Assembly (NCBI RefSeq): GCF_030814995.1
Contig: NZ_JAUSVX010000025.1
Location: forward strand, 38,436 to 102,435
DNA: 64,000 nucleotides
Source: Labrys wisconsinensis
Lineage (GTDB): Bacteria > Pseudomonadota > Alphaproteobacteria > Rhizobiales > Labraceae
Direction: 5' to 3'
Part shown: positions 1 through 9,423 of the stretch, piece after piece
How positions within the stretch are numbered: the stretch's first letter is position 1
Layout of the letters: every line of letters begins with the position of its first letter
Program-made: the position numbers and the translations under genes
Notes under the pieces: generated by a model
Seen by the model: only the letters and a program-made list of their open reading frames with translations
Told to the model about the DNA's origin: nothing
Database searches by the model: none

Positions 1-387
1 GGCACCGCCCAGACCCTCACCATCAACGGCTTCGAGGCGGCGACCGCCGTGGCGCGCGGCGAGGAATGGAGCTTCCGGCTCTACGCCATCCGCTTCGGCG
101 CCAGCGTCTATCGCATGATCTTCGCCGCCCGCGACCTCTCGGCCGCCAACGACACCCTGTTCCAGCAGACGGCCTCGACCTTCCGGCGGCTGACGCCGGA
201 GGAGATCGGCAACGTCAAGCCGCTACGCATCGACGTGACCACGGTGCGCGCGGGCGACACGCCGGCGACGCTGTCGGTGCGCATGGCCTATGCCGACCAC
301 GCGCTCGACCGCTTCCTCATCCTGAACGGCCTCGACGCCAACGCCACGCTGCAGGCGGGCGACCGGGTGAAGATCATCTCGGAGTAG
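1..387 (+). CDS. M48-family metalloprotease, C-terminal part (5' end outside window)
   Basis: The frame is open from the first base, so this is the 3' end of a gene that begins before the window. The visible 128 residues resemble the C-terminal region of alphaproteobacterial Zn-dependent M48 proteases: a domain ending in TFRRLTPEEI, followed by a LysM-like tail with RAGDTPATLSVRM and a closing GDRVKII segment. The HExxH catalytic site would lie upstream and cannot be seen. An in-frame GTG at 49 is probably not the start, because similarity appears to continue upstream of it. The gene converges on rpoH with 18 bases between the stop codons. The family call comes from memory of such C-termini. 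Confidence 0.7.
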   Translation, partial: GTAQTLTINGFEAATAVARGEEWSFRLYAIRFGASVYRMIFAARDLSAANDTLFQQTASTFRRLTPEEIGNVKPLRIDVTTVRAGDTPATLSVRMAYADHALDRFLILNGLDANATLQAGDRVKIISE

Positions 388-405
388 GGCCGGGGCCGCG
401 CGCCT

Positions 406-1296
<891 letters not shown>

Positions 1297-1450
1297 GCAC
1301 GCACTCCCATTGCTCCGGCGGCGGCCGCCAAGCCGGCCGGACGCGCCACACCGGCACAACGGCGATGGGCGTCATAGGGTCCCGCCCGATGGCCATCACA
1401 TTGGCGTGATGGCCCTTGACCGGGAGGCACGGCGCCCGAGACGCTGCGGC

Positions 1451-2239
1451 ATGCCTGTCCCTCCACAGCGCTCGGAGCCGGGCCGCCGCGGGCGGAGCCG
1501 GCGGCGCGTGTTCCTGCCCTGGGCCGCGGCGCTGCTGGCGGCCAATGCGGGCCCGGCTGGCGCCGGGGACCTGCCGGCCGGCTTCGTCCGTCTCGCCGAC
1601 CTCGCCCCCACCATCCGCCAGGACATGCGCTATGCCGGGCCGGACAACGTCACCGGGCACCCGCTCGCCGGCTATGCCGGGCCCGCCTGCATCCTCCGCA
1701 CCGAGGCGGCGCAGGCGCTCGCGGCGGTGCAGCGCGACCTCGCACCCGAGGGGCTCGGCCTGGTGGTGTTCGACTGCTACCGGCCGCAGCGCGCCGTGGC
1801 CGACCTCCTCGCCTGGGCGCGGGCCGGCGACGGCCCGCAGCGCGCCCCCGACCATCCCGCCGTCGACCGCAGGGCCCTGGTGGCGCTCGGCTATATCGCG
1901 GCGCGCTCGGTCCATTCGACCGGCTATGCCGTCGATCTCGGCCTGGCCCGCCTCGGCGCCCCGGCGAGCCCCGGACAGGCCGGCGCGCCCTGCACGGCGC
2001 CGGTGGCGCGGCGCGGCGACCGCGGCCTCATCGACTTCGGCACCGGCTTCGACTGCTTCGATCCCAAATCCTGGACTGCCGCATCCGGCCTGCCGGCCGA
2101 GGCGGCGCGCAACCGCCGGCGTCTGGTCGCGGCGATGCGGGCGGAGGGCTTCGCCAATTATCCGCGGGAATGGTGGCACTTCGGCTATGACGGCCACGCC
2201 GGCGCCGCGGCGGAGGATTTTCCCGTGACGGCGCCCTGA
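1451..2239 (+). CDS. M15-family D-alanyl-D-alanine dipeptidase (VanX/DdpX-like)
   Basis: This is predicted to be a zinc dipeptidase that cleaves D-Ala-D-Ala, outside the cytoplasm. A Tat-like or Sec signal (RRVFLPWAAALLAANAG) precedes the mature domain. The VanX signature is intact: the catalytic arginine in FDCYRPQRA, the zinc ligands in SVHSTGYAVDL (SxHxxGxAxD), and the catalytic glutamate with the third ligand in EWWHFGY. The start at 1451 places the signal peptide about 20 residues in. ATGs at 1409 and 1295 are in frame, but 1295 would overlap the rpoH start. Nothing nearby suggests vancomycin resistance, so peptidoglycan-peptide recycling is the likelier role. Confidence 0.85.
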   Translation: MPVPPQRSEPGRRGRSRRRVFLPWAAALLAANAGPAGAGDLPAGFVRLADLAPTIRQDMRYAGPDNVTGHPLAGYAGPACILRTEAAQALAAVQRDLAPEGLGLVVFDCYRPQRAVADLLAWARAGDGPQRAPDHPAVDRRALVALGYIAARSVHSTGYAVDLGLARLGAPASPGQAGAPCTAPVARRGDRGLIDFGTGFDCFDPKSWTAASGLPAEAARNRRRLVAAMRAEGFANYPREWWHFGYDGHAGAAAEDFPVTAP

Positions 2240-2319
2240 GCCCGCTTCCGTGGCCGCGATGCCCGTGCCAAGCTCGCCCCGGCCGCCGGCGACCCGGCGG
2301 GGTATTAGGCGGGGGCGGG

Positions 2320-3495
2320 ATGGCGTTGTTGCGGGAACGGGGCGCGCCGGCGCGCGTCACCAATATCGAGCTCTTCTTCGACCTGGTCTTCGTCTTCGCG
2401 GTCACCCAGCTCTCGCACGGGCTGCTGGCGCATCTCACCGCCGGCGGTGCCGTGCAGACGCTGATGCTGTTCCTGGCGGTGTGGTGGCTGTGGATCTTCA
2501 CCAGCTGGGTCACCAACTGGCTCGACCCCGACAAGACGCCGGTGCGCCTCGCCCTGTTCGCGCTGATGCTGGCCGGGCTCGTGCTCTCGGCCTCGATCCC
2601 GCATGCCTTCGAGAGCATGGGCCTGGCCTTCGCCCTCGCCCATGCCGGCAGCCAGGTCGGACGCTCCCTGTTCATGATCCGGGCGCTGGGCCGGGACAAC
2701 CCCGGCAACCGGCGCAATTTCCAACGCATCACCGTCTGGCTGCTCGTGGCGGCTGCGTTCTGGATCGCCGGCGGCCTCGCCGCGCCGGAGCCGCGCCTGG
2801 CGCTCTGGGCCGTGGCGCTCGCCATCGAATATGCCGGCCCCTCCGCCGGCTTCGCCGTGCCCGGGCTCGGCCGCTCGACCACGGCGGACTGGGACGTGGA
2901 GGGCCACCACCTCTCCGAGCGCTGCTCGCTCTTCGTCATCATCGCGCTCGGCGAATCCATCCTGGTCACCGGCGCGACCTTCGCGGACCTCGCCTGGGGT
3001 CCGGCTCAGGTCGCCGCCTTCCTGGCCGCCCTCGTCGGCAGCATCGCCATGTGGTGGATCTATTTCGACACCGGCGCCGAGCGCGGCAGCCACCACATCG
3101 CCGCGTCCGACGATCCCGGCCGGCTGGCGCGGCTCGGATATACCTATCTGCACGGATTGATCATCGCCGGCATCATCGTCTGCGCCGTGGCCGACGAGCT
3201 GGCGCTGGTGCACCCCGACGGGCACGAGGGCCATATCGACTTCGCCTCCGCCGCGGCGATCCTCGGCGGGCCGGCGCTCTATCTCCTCGGCAACACCCTG
3301 TTCAAGGCGACGCTGATCGGCCATCCCCCGCTGTCCCACCTCGCCGGCTTCGCCTTGCTGGCACTGCTGGCGCTCGCCGCGGCCTGGCTGACCCCGCTCT
3401 GGCTGGCGCTCGGCACCAGCGCCGCGCTGGTGGTGGTGGCGGGGTGGGAGACGGCCTCCTGGCGGCGAGGCGCGTCGGTGGCGCAGGGGCATTGA
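2320..3495 (+). CDS. Low temperature requirement protein A (LtrA) family membrane protein
   Basis: A 391-residue integral membrane protein with about ten hydrophobic segments. The N-terminal signature VTNIELFFDLVFVFAVTQLS and the later conserved HHLSERCSLFVIIALGESI are typical of LtrA proteins. The family is named after a Listeria gene needed for growth in the cold, but its biochemical activity is unknown. The ATG at 2320 gives a normal family length. It converges on the ammonia-lyase-like gene, 20 bases away, and has no obvious operon partner. Confidence 0.85.
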   Translation: MALLRERGAPARVTNIELFFDLVFVFAVTQLSHGLLAHLTAGGAVQTLMLFLAVWWLWIFTSWVTNWLDPDKTPVRLALFALMLAGLVLSASIPHAFESMGLAFALAHAGSQVGRSLFMIRALGRDNPGNRRNFQRITVWLLVAAAFWIAGGLAAPEPRLALWAVALAIEYAGPSAGFAVPGLGRSTTADWDVEGHHLSERCSLFVIIALGESILVTGATFADLAWGPAQVAAFLAALVGSIAMWWIYFDTGAERGSHHIAASDDPGRLARLGYTYLHGLIIAGIIVCAVADELALVHPDGHEGHIDFASAAAILGGPALYLLGNTLFKATLIGHPPLSHLAGFALLALLALAAAWLTPLWLALGTSAALVVVAGWETASWRRGASVAQGH

Positions 3496-3515
3496 GGGCG
3501 GCAGTCCCCCTCCCC

Positions 3516-5012
3516 TCACACCCCCGCCAGCCCGCCGGCGCGGATCGCCTCCGCCAGGCGTGAGACGTCGGGGCCGCTGGCGCGGTCCTCCTCCAGCTTG
3601 TCGACATGGCTGCGCACGAAGGCGAAGACGCGGGCGGCGCCCGGGCCGAGCTCGCCGCCGCCTCTGAGGTCGATCGCCTGCGCCGCCACGATCAACTCGC
3701 AGGCGGCGAGCACGACCAGGCGCGCCGCGCTCTCGCGCAGCTTGGTCACCGCCGCGGGCGCGTTGGCCGCATGGTCCTCGACGCCGTCGGCGACGTGCAG
3801 CAGCGCCAGCGTTGCCGGCTGGGCCCGGGCGCGGATCTCGCCCTCCAGCGCGCCGATCACCTTCTGCAGCGGCGCGAAGCCGGCGCGGCTCGGGCCGAGC
3901 GGAGTGAGGAAGCGCGGCTGGTCGGAATAGCCCGGCGACATCAGCTTCAGCGCCCGCTGGGCCGAGATGGTGGCGGCATGGGACAGGGCCTGGGCCAGGG
4001 CCTCGAAGCGCAGGGTGAGGCCGGTCATGTCGAAATTGCCGTTCGACAGCATCTGCCCGTCGATCACCACCGGGTTGTCGCCGCTGTGGTTCAGCTCCAG
4101 CTCCACCGCGGCGGCAGCCTCGGCGAGCGCCGTGCGTGCCGCCCCGTGCACCGGCGCGGCGCAGCGGAAGGAGAGCGGGTCCTGCAGCCGGCGGGCCGGG
4201 CCGCGGTCGCCGAGATGGCCGCCGGCGACCAGGCCGAGCAGGCGCTTGGCCGCCGCGGCCTGGCCCGGCGCCGGCCGCGCGGCGTTCACCACCGGCAGCA
4301 GCGGCGAGAGATTGGCGCCGAAGGCCTCCATGGCCAGCGCCGCCGCGGCGTCCAGCGTGTCGAGGGCGAGGCGCGCGTCGACCAGCGCCAAGGCGCCGCG
4401 CCCGGCGGAAGCCGCGTTGGCGACCACCAGGGCGTGGCCGTCCTTGACGCCGAGCGCCAACGGCGCGAGCCCGGCTCGCGCCAGGGCGTCGGCACCAGGC
4501 AGGCGCGCGCCGCCGAACTCGGCCTCGCCCTCGCCGAGCAGGGCCACGGCCATGTGGGCGAGCGGCGCCAGGTCCGCCGCGCCGATCGAGCCGATCGACG
4601 GCACCACGGGGTGGAAGCCGGCGTTGAGCGCGGCGACCAGCGCCTCGGCCACGGCCGGCGAGACGCCGCTCTGGCCGACCGCCATGCCGGCGGCGCGGGC
4701 CGCCATCATGGCGCGCACCTCCTCGGCCGGCATGGCCTCGCCGACGCCGACGGCGCGGGCGAAGGGGACGCGGCGCTGGAAGGCGGCGAGGTCGGCGGCG
4801 GCGAGGCGCGTGTCGACCCCGGCGCCGAGGCCGGTGGTGAGGCCGTAGACCGGCACGTCCTCCGCCACATGGCGCTCGACCACGGCGCGGACCGTGGCCA
4901 TGCGCTCGCGCGCCCCGCGCGACAGCGCCGCCGGGCGCCGGCCGCGGGCGATCGCCGCCACGTCGTCGACGGTGATGCTGTGGTCGCCGAGGATGACGAC
5001 ACCGTCAGGCAT
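3516..5012 (-). CDS. Histidine/aromatic ammonia-lyase-like protein lacking the MIO triad
   Basis: The fold is that of HutH/PAL lyases over the full 498 residues. VYGLTTGLG near residue 55 matches the VYGxNTGFG block with its tyrosine. NHSGDNPVV, QDPLSFRC, GNFDMTG and GVEDHAANAP match the other active-site blocks. However, the segment that normally reads GSxGASGDLAPLAH, where Ala-Ser-Gly cyclises to the MIO electrophile, reads GSIGAADLAPLAH (residues 141-153). It is one residue shorter and has no serine. Classical ammonia elimination is therefore doubtful. The start is the ATG at 5012, and a longer reading to 5129 has no support. No hut genes are adjacent. Confidence 0.85.
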   Translation of the reverse strand: MPDGVVILGDHSITVDDVAAIARGRRPAALSRGARERMATVRAVVERHVAEDVPVYGLTTGLGAGVDTRLAAADLAAFQRRVPFARAVGVGEAMPAEEVRAMMAARAAGMAVGQSGVSPAVAEALVAALNAGFHPVVPSIGSIGAADLAPLAHMAVALLGEGEAEFGGARLPGADALARAGLAPLALGVKDGHALVVANAASAGRGALALVDARLALDTLDAAAALAMEAFGANLSPLLPVVNAARPAPGQAAAAKRLLGLVAGGHLGDRGPARRLQDPLSFRCAAPVHGAARTALAEAAAAVELELNHSGDNPVVIDGQMLSNGNFDMTGLTLRFEALAQALSHAATISAQRALKLMSPGYSDQPRFLTPLGPSRAGFAPLQKVIGALEGEIRARAQPATLALLHVADGVEDHAANAPAAVTKLRESAARLVVLAACELIVAAQAIDLRGGGELGPGAARVFAFVRSHVDKLEEDRASGPDVSRLAEAIRAGGLAGV

Positions 5013-5101
5013 GCGATCCTCCGCCGGAGCGAGGCGGCGCGGCGTGACCAGGCGCGAGCGATGGCCGAAGCAGATTCCCCGAACCTGCTTTGCCTGGCAA
5101 T

Positions 5102-5143
5102 CTAAGCAGCTTCCCGTGGCCGAAGCCACGAGAAGCTGCTTAG
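5102..5143. repeat. Long hairpin (19-bp arms, CGAA loop) between divergent genes
   Basis: The arms at 5102-5120 and 5125-5143 are complementary at 18 of 19 positions and close on a four-base loop, CGAA. A second, smaller GCCTC/GAGGC hairpin follows at about 5150-5162. The element lies in the 159-base gap between the divergently transcribed ammonia-lyase-like gene and gloB. It could be an RNA hairpin in the gloB leader or a protein-binding site. Confidence 0.6.
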
Positions 5144-5171
5144 AAGGAAGCCTCAGCGAGGCGAGGCTATC

Positions 5172-5939
5172 ATGGCAGCGACGATCGACCTGTTCCTATG
5201 CCGCTCCGACAATTTTGGAGCCCTGATCCACGATTCCATCACCGGCCGCACCGCGGCGATCGACGCGCCGGAGGCAGCGCCGATCGAGGCCGCGCTGGCC
5301 CGACGCGGCTGGAAGCTTAGCGACATTCTGGTGACGCACCACCACGAAGATCATGTCGCCGGCATCGCCGCCCTCAAGGCGGCCTGGAACTGCCGCGTGG
5401 TGGCGGCGAAGGCCGACGCCCACCGCATCCCGGCCGTGGACGAGACCGTGGCCGAGGGCGACCGCGTCGCGGTCGGCAGCCTCGAGGCCGAGGTGATCGA
5501 CACGCCCGGCCACACCGTCGGCCATATCGCCTACTGGTTCCGGGCGGAGAGCGCGCTGTTCGCCGCCGACACGCTGTTCTCGCTCGGCTGCGGCCGGGTG
5601 TTCGAGGGCACGCCGGGCGAGATGTGGACGTCGCTGCAGAAGCTCCGCGCCCTGCCCGACGAGACCCTGCTCTATTGCGGCCACGAATACACGCTGTCCA
5701 ACGCCCGCTTCGCCCTCACCGTCGATCCGGAAAACGCCGCGTTGCGGACCCGCGCCGCCGAGGTCGAGCGCCAGCGGGCCGAGGGCCGCTTCACCCTGCC
5801 GGTGACGCTGGGGGCGGAGAAGCGCGAGAACCCGTTCCTGCGCGCCGACGACCCAGGGCTGGCCGCCGGCCTCGGCATGGCCGGAGCCGACCCGGTGGCA
5901 GTGTTCGCGGAGATCCGCGAACGCAAGAACCGCTTCTGA
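5172..5939 (+). CDS. gloB: Hydroxyacylglutathione hydrolase (glyoxalase II)
   Basis: This is the cytoplasmic enzyme that hydrolyses S-D-lactoylglutathione to D-lactate and glutathione in methylglyoxal detoxification. The 255-residue length is normal. The dinuclear metal site is complete: THHHEDH for the HxHxDH motif, DTPGHTVGHI for the next histidine, FAADTLF for the bridging aspartate, and CGHEYT for the last histidine. The C-terminal substrate-binding domain ends with KRENPFLR, typical of GloB. The start MAATIDLF at 5172 follows directly after the hairpin region. The cupin gene follows 20 bases downstream, so they are probably co-transcribed. Confidence 0.95.
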   Translation: MAATIDLFLCRSDNFGALIHDSITGRTAAIDAPEAAPIEAALARRGWKLSDILVTHHHEDHVAGIAALKAAWNCRVVAAKADAHRIPAVDETVAEGDRVAVGSLEAEVIDTPGHTVGHIAYWFRAESALFAADTLFSLGCGRVFEGTPGEMWTSLQKLRALPDETLLYCGHEYTLSNARFALTVDPENAALRTRAAEVERQRAEGRFTLPVTLGAEKRENPFLRADDPGLAAGLGMAGADPVAVFAEIRERKNRF

Positions 5940-5959
5940 GCAATCGGGAGGAGACGCCG

Positions 5960-6391
5960 ATGCCGGTCCTCGACCCCTCTGCCATCATCGCCACGCTCGG
6001 CATGCGGCCGCACCCCGAAGGCGGCCACTATGTCGAGACCTTCAAGGACGCGGCAGGCGACGGCCGCCCCGCCTCGACCGCGATCTATTACCTCCTCAAG
6101 GCGGGCGAGCGCTCGCACTGGCACCGCGTCGACGCGGCCGAGGTCTGGCACCACTATGCCGGCGCGCCGCTGGCGCTGTCGCTCTCCGAGCGCGGCGACA
6201 CGGCGACGCGCCACGTGCTCGGCCCGGACCTCCCCGCCGGCGAGCGCCCGCAGGTCGTGGTGCCGGCCGGGGTCTGGCAGGCGGCCGAGAGCCTGGGGGA
6301 TTGGACGCTGGTCGGCTGCACGGTGGCGCCGGGGTTTCGATTCGAGGGGTTCGAGATGGCGGCGCCTGGGTGGGCGCCGGGCGAGGCATAG
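5960..6391 (+). CDS. DUF985 cupin-domain protein
   Basis: A 143-residue single-domain cupin. The N-terminal MRPHPEGGHYVETF and the central SHWHRVDAAEVWHHYAG are hallmarks of the DUF985 family, with the histidines and glutamate expected to bind a metal. PAGVWQAAESLGDWTLVGC and APGFRFEGFEM complete the barrel. The family has no firmly assigned reaction. The ATG at 5960 is preceded by a good Shine-Dalgarno sequence (GGGAGGAGA). It follows gloB closely. Confidence 0.85.
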   Translation: MPVLDPSAIIATLGMRPHPEGGHYVETFKDAAGDGRPASTAIYYLLKAGERSHWHRVDAAEVWHHYAGAPLALSLSERGDTATRHVLGPDLPAGERPQVVVPAGVWQAAESLGDWTLVGCTVAPGFRFEGFEMAAPGWAPGEA

Positions 6392-6433
6392 GGGCGCACG
6401 GGGCGAGCCGGGCCGTCACGTCGAGGTTCGTGC

Positions 6434-6501
6434 ACGACACGGCCCTCCGCCCGACCTGTTCCATCACGCACGCCTGCGCTACGCAGATGGAGCCGTGTCG
6501 T
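6434..6501. repeat. Inverted repeat with 10-bp arms upstream of the ydcF-like gene
   Basis: ACGACACGGC at 6434-6443 and its exact complement at 6492-6501 are separated by 48 bases. The second arm lies 20 bases before the ydcF-like start codon. The gap between the cupin gene and this start holds nothing else I can identify. Confidence 0.4.
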
Positions 6502-6521
6502 CCCATCCGGAAAGCCCCGCG

Positions 6522-7316
6522 ATGCTCTACCTCACATCCAAGCTGGTGCAGTTCCTGCTCCTGCCTTCCAACCTGATCGGCGTGCTGGCGCTCGCCGGCC
6601 TCCTCGCCTGGTTCACCCGCTGGCGGCACCTCGCAAAAGCCTGCCTGCTCACCGCGGCGCTGCTCCTCGTCGTGCTCGGCTGGAGCCCGCTCGGCGCCCT
6701 GGCGGTGACGGCGCTGGAGGACCGCTTCCCCCGCACGGCCGTCGAGGAGCCGGTCACCGGCGTCGTCGTGCTCGGCGGCTCGATCGCCTCCAGCATCACC
6801 GCGGCGCGCGGCAGCCCGGCAGTGAACGAGGCCGGCGAGCGCCTGACCGCCGCAGTCGAGCTGGCCCGGCGCTATCCCGCGGCGCGGATCTTCCTTTCCG
6901 GCGGCTCCGACCGGGTGCGCAGCGACGGCGCCCGCTCGGAATCAGCGATCGCCCGCGACATGCTCGCCGCCATGGGCGTGCCGGCCGAGCGCATCGCGCT
7001 GGAGGAGCGCTCGCGCACCACCTGCGAGAACGCCGTCGAATCCAAGGCGGCCCTGGCGCCACAGCCGGGCGAGCGCTGGCTGCTGGTGACCTCGGCCAAC
7101 CACATGCCTCGCGCCGTCGCCTGCTTCCGCGCCGCCGGCTTTGCCGCCATCCCCTACCCCGTCGACTTCCGCACCCGCGGCGCGGCCGAGCTCACGCGGC
7201 CCGTGGTCGACATGACGCGGGGCCTGGAGATGGCGGATCTCGCCGCGCATGAATGGCTGGGGCTGGTGATGTACCGGGTGATGGGGGTGACGGAGGAGGT
7301 GTTTCCGGGGGCGTGA
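6522..7316 (+). CDS. YdcF/ElyC/SanA (DUF218) family membrane protein
   Basis: The 264-residue protein starts with two transmembrane segments: MLYLTSKLVQFLLLPSNLIG to about residue 26, and ACLLTAALLLVVLGWSPLG at about 38-56. A DUF218 domain follows, with GVVVLGGSI, RIFLSGGSD, ERSRTTCENA and VTSANHMPRA. Members are linked to envelope biogenesis in E. coli (ElyC, SanA), but their reaction is not settled. The start at 6522 is the ATG giving the correct first membrane helix. Confidence 0.88.
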   Translation: MLYLTSKLVQFLLLPSNLIGVLALAGLLAWFTRWRHLAKACLLTAALLLVVLGWSPLGALAVTALEDRFPRTAVEEPVTGVVVLGGSIASSITAARGSPAVNEAGERLTAAVELARRYPAARIFLSGGSDRVRSDGARSESAIARDMLAAMGVPAERIALEERSRTTCENAVESKAALAPQPGERWLLVTSANHMPRAVACFRAAGFAAIPYPVDFRTRGAAELTRPVVDMTRGLEMADLAAHEWLGLVMYRVMGVTEEVFPGA

Positions 7317-7394
7317 GTCTCGACCGCCACCGCCCGCGATGGAACCAAGTGTCGCCAAACACCTTGGCGACGTGCGAAACAATTCCACTCATCT

Positions 7395-8414
7395 TCACTC
7401 TCCCCTGTTTGGGGAAAATCTCGACACCTCGGCCTCGATTCTTTTCAATTCCTCGACATGCTCCGCCTCGATCGCCTCGCGTTCGCGGCGCCCGGCATCG
7501 AACGCTGTGTAGACCTGATGGACGATCGTCTCCATGCGATCATGAGAGACGCGCCCGGCGCCCGCCAGCACCTCGCGCTCGTTGAAGGCGAGGAAGCGGT
7601 CGGTCTGCGCCACCCAATCAACCATGTTCATCTGCTTGCGCCGGCGCGACTGGTCGTCGGCAAAGTCGAGGAACATGGTGACGATGCGATTGAGCTCGTC
7701 GATCTCGTCTGCCTCGAGATAGTTCTTGGCGGTCGTGACGTCGTCCTTGCGCACACAATCGCTTTTCCAACTGGTCAGGCCCATGTTGGGCTCGGCCGCG
7801 TCGGCGCGCTTGACGATCAGTTCGGCCGCCGTCCGCCCCGTCACCGCGAACAGCATCTTGTTCCGGATCGTCTGGAAGAAGAGCTGTGCGGTCTGAGCCG
7901 ATTTGTCGTAGTCGACGCTGGTGGCAGCGAAGACGTCGCGGACCTTCTGATAGAAGCGCTTCTCGGATGCCCGGATGTCCCGGATGCGTTCGAGCAGCTC
8001 GTCGAAGTAGTCGAATCCGCCAGGCTCCTTGAGCCTGGCATCGTCGATCACGAAACCCTTAACCAGGTATTCCCGAAGGGTCGTCGTCGCCCATTGGCGG
8101 AACTGCGCGCCGCGCGGCGATCGCACCCGGTATCCGATGGCAAGGATCATCTCCAGATTGTAAAGCTTGAGGTTGCGCCGGACCTCTCGGCCGCCCTCGA
8201 ACTGAACTGTCAAAAATTCTTTGACAGTTGCCGCTTCGGCCAACTCCCCATCGTCGAGAATCTGTTTGACGTGATAGCTGACAGACTGCTTAGATGTCTG
8301 AAATAATTCAGATATTTCGGCCTGTGTCAGCCAGACGGTGCCGTCGATCGCCCGTAGCTGAACCTCGGCGGAGCCGTCGAGCGACCGGTACAGAATCAGT
8401 TCGCCTTCAGCCAT
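7395..8414 (-). CDS. RhuM-family (virulence-type) protein
   Basis: A 339-residue protein of the RhuM family, first described in a Salmonella pathogenicity island. The N-terminus has a helix-turn-helix-like stretch, TVWLTQAEISELFQTSKQSV, followed by KEFLTVQFEGGREVRRNLK and YNLEMILAIGYRVRSPRG, which are the most conserved blocks. The C-terminal half is helical (RRRKQMNMVDWVAQTDRFL). The molecular role is unknown; family members often sit in genomic islands or beside restriction systems. Its GC content is visibly lower than that of its neighbours and it is flanked by unrelated genes, which suggests horizontal acquisition. No partner gene, tRNA or transposase is visible beside it. Confidence 0.85.
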   Translation of the reverse strand: MAEGELILYRSLDGSAEVQLRAIDGTVWLTQAEISELFQTSKQSVSYHVKQILDDGELAEAATVKEFLTVQFEGGREVRRNLKLYNLEMILAIGYRVRSPRGAQFRQWATTTLREYLVKGFVIDDARLKEPGGFDYFDELLERIRDIRASEKRFYQKVRDVFAATSVDYDKSAQTAQLFFQTIRNKMLFAVTGRTAAELIVKRADAAEPNMGLTSWKSDCVRKDDVTTAKNYLEADEIDELNRIVTMFLDFADDQSRRRKQMNMVDWVAQTDRFLAFNEREVLAGAGRVSHDRMETIVHQVYTAFDAGRREREAIEAEHVEELKRIEAEVSRFSPNRGE

Positions 8415-8582
8415 CGAGGCCGAGCTCCTTCAGATGCCGGCGTATCCTGACGTGCGGGGTCGCGAGCTCATAACACCTGGATCGAATCGCTACACTCGAC
8501 ATGAGAGATTGGAAAATTTGAACTTTCTCTGATAGCCCCACTCGACCCTTTGTCGCCGCGTCAGCTCGGTCTCGATCAGGGC

Positions 8583-9416
8583 CTACCCCTTCACCGCCCC
8601 CACCGCGATCCCCGACACGATCCGCCGCTGGAACACCACGTAGAGCACCACGATCGGCGCGGCGGCCACCACCAGCCCGGCCGAGAGCAGCGGCACGTTG
8701 GTGGTGTATTCGCCGCGCAGCGCCGCGATGCCGACCATCAGGGTGCGCTTGTCCTGCAGCACGAGCAGCGAGATCAGCACGTCGTTCCAGCAATAGAGCG
8801 TGTTGAGGATGCCGAGCGTGATCAGCGCCGGGCGGCCGAGCGGCAGCATCACGTGCCACCAGACCTGCCGGAAGCTGGCGCCGTCGATGCGCGCCGCCTC
8901 GATCAGCTCGCGCGGCAGGCCGGCATAGAAGGCGGTCATCAGGTACACCGAGAAGGGCAGGAAGAACGCGGTGTAGGCGAGGATCAGCCCGGCATGGGTG
9001 TTGAGGAGGTGGAGGCCGACGATGGTGCGGTAGAACGGTACCAGCACCACCTGCACCGGGATCATCAGCGAGGCCAGGATCAACGCGAACAAGAGGCGGC
9101 GGAAGGGAAAGCGCAGGCAGGCGAGCACGAAGCCGGCGAGCGAGGCGACGAGCAGCAGCAACGTCACGGCGCCGACGGTGACGATCACCGAGTTGAGGAA
9201 ATAGTCGCCGAGACGGGCCCGGGTCCAGGCCTGGACGAAATTGGCTGATGTCGGCTCCCAGGCGAGGCCGAAGCGGTCGAGGATATAGGCCCGGTTGCTC
9301 TTCAGCGCGTTGTTGAGGGCGAAGAGCACGGGATAGACGCAGGAGAGCGCCAGGATCGCCATCGGCACCGCGGCGATCCAGAGCGCGCGCCGCTCGCTTC
9401 TGCCGGCTGCAGCCAT
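8583..9416 (-). CDS. Carbohydrate ABC transporter permease, MalG type
   Basis: Inner-membrane subunit of a CUT1 sugar importer, 277 residues with six predicted helices. The EAA-type coupling loop reads ELIEAARIDGASFRQVWWHV, and the protein ends with the usual GIAVGAVKG tail of MalG-like permeases. It is the last gene of a minus-strand operon after the substrate-binding protein and the MalF-type permease (7-base gap). No ATP-binding subunit is present in this operon. Confidence 0.9.
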   Translation of the reverse strand: MAAAGRSERRALWIAAVPMAILALSCVYPVLFALNNALKSNRAYILDRFGLAWEPTSANFVQAWTRARLGDYFLNSVIVTVGAVTLLLLVASLAGFVLACLRFPFRRLLFALILASLMIPVQVVLVPFYRTIVGLHLLNTHAGLILAYTAFFLPFSVYLMTAFYAGLPRELIEAARIDGASFRQVWWHVMLPLGRPALITLGILNTLYCWNDVLISLLVLQDKRTLMVGIAALRGEYTTNVPLLSAGLVVAAAPIVVLYVVFQRRIVSGIAVGAVKG

Positions 9417-9423
9417 GTCCGCC

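Noticed and set aside
1451..2239. Vancomycin-resistance cluster around the VanX-like gene
   Set aside because: No VanH, VanA or two-component genes are adjacent; a lone dipeptidase is common in Gram-negatives.
3516..5012. Assignment as a hutH histidine-utilisation gene
   Set aside because: The MIO triad is absent and no hutU, hutI or hutG genes are beside it.
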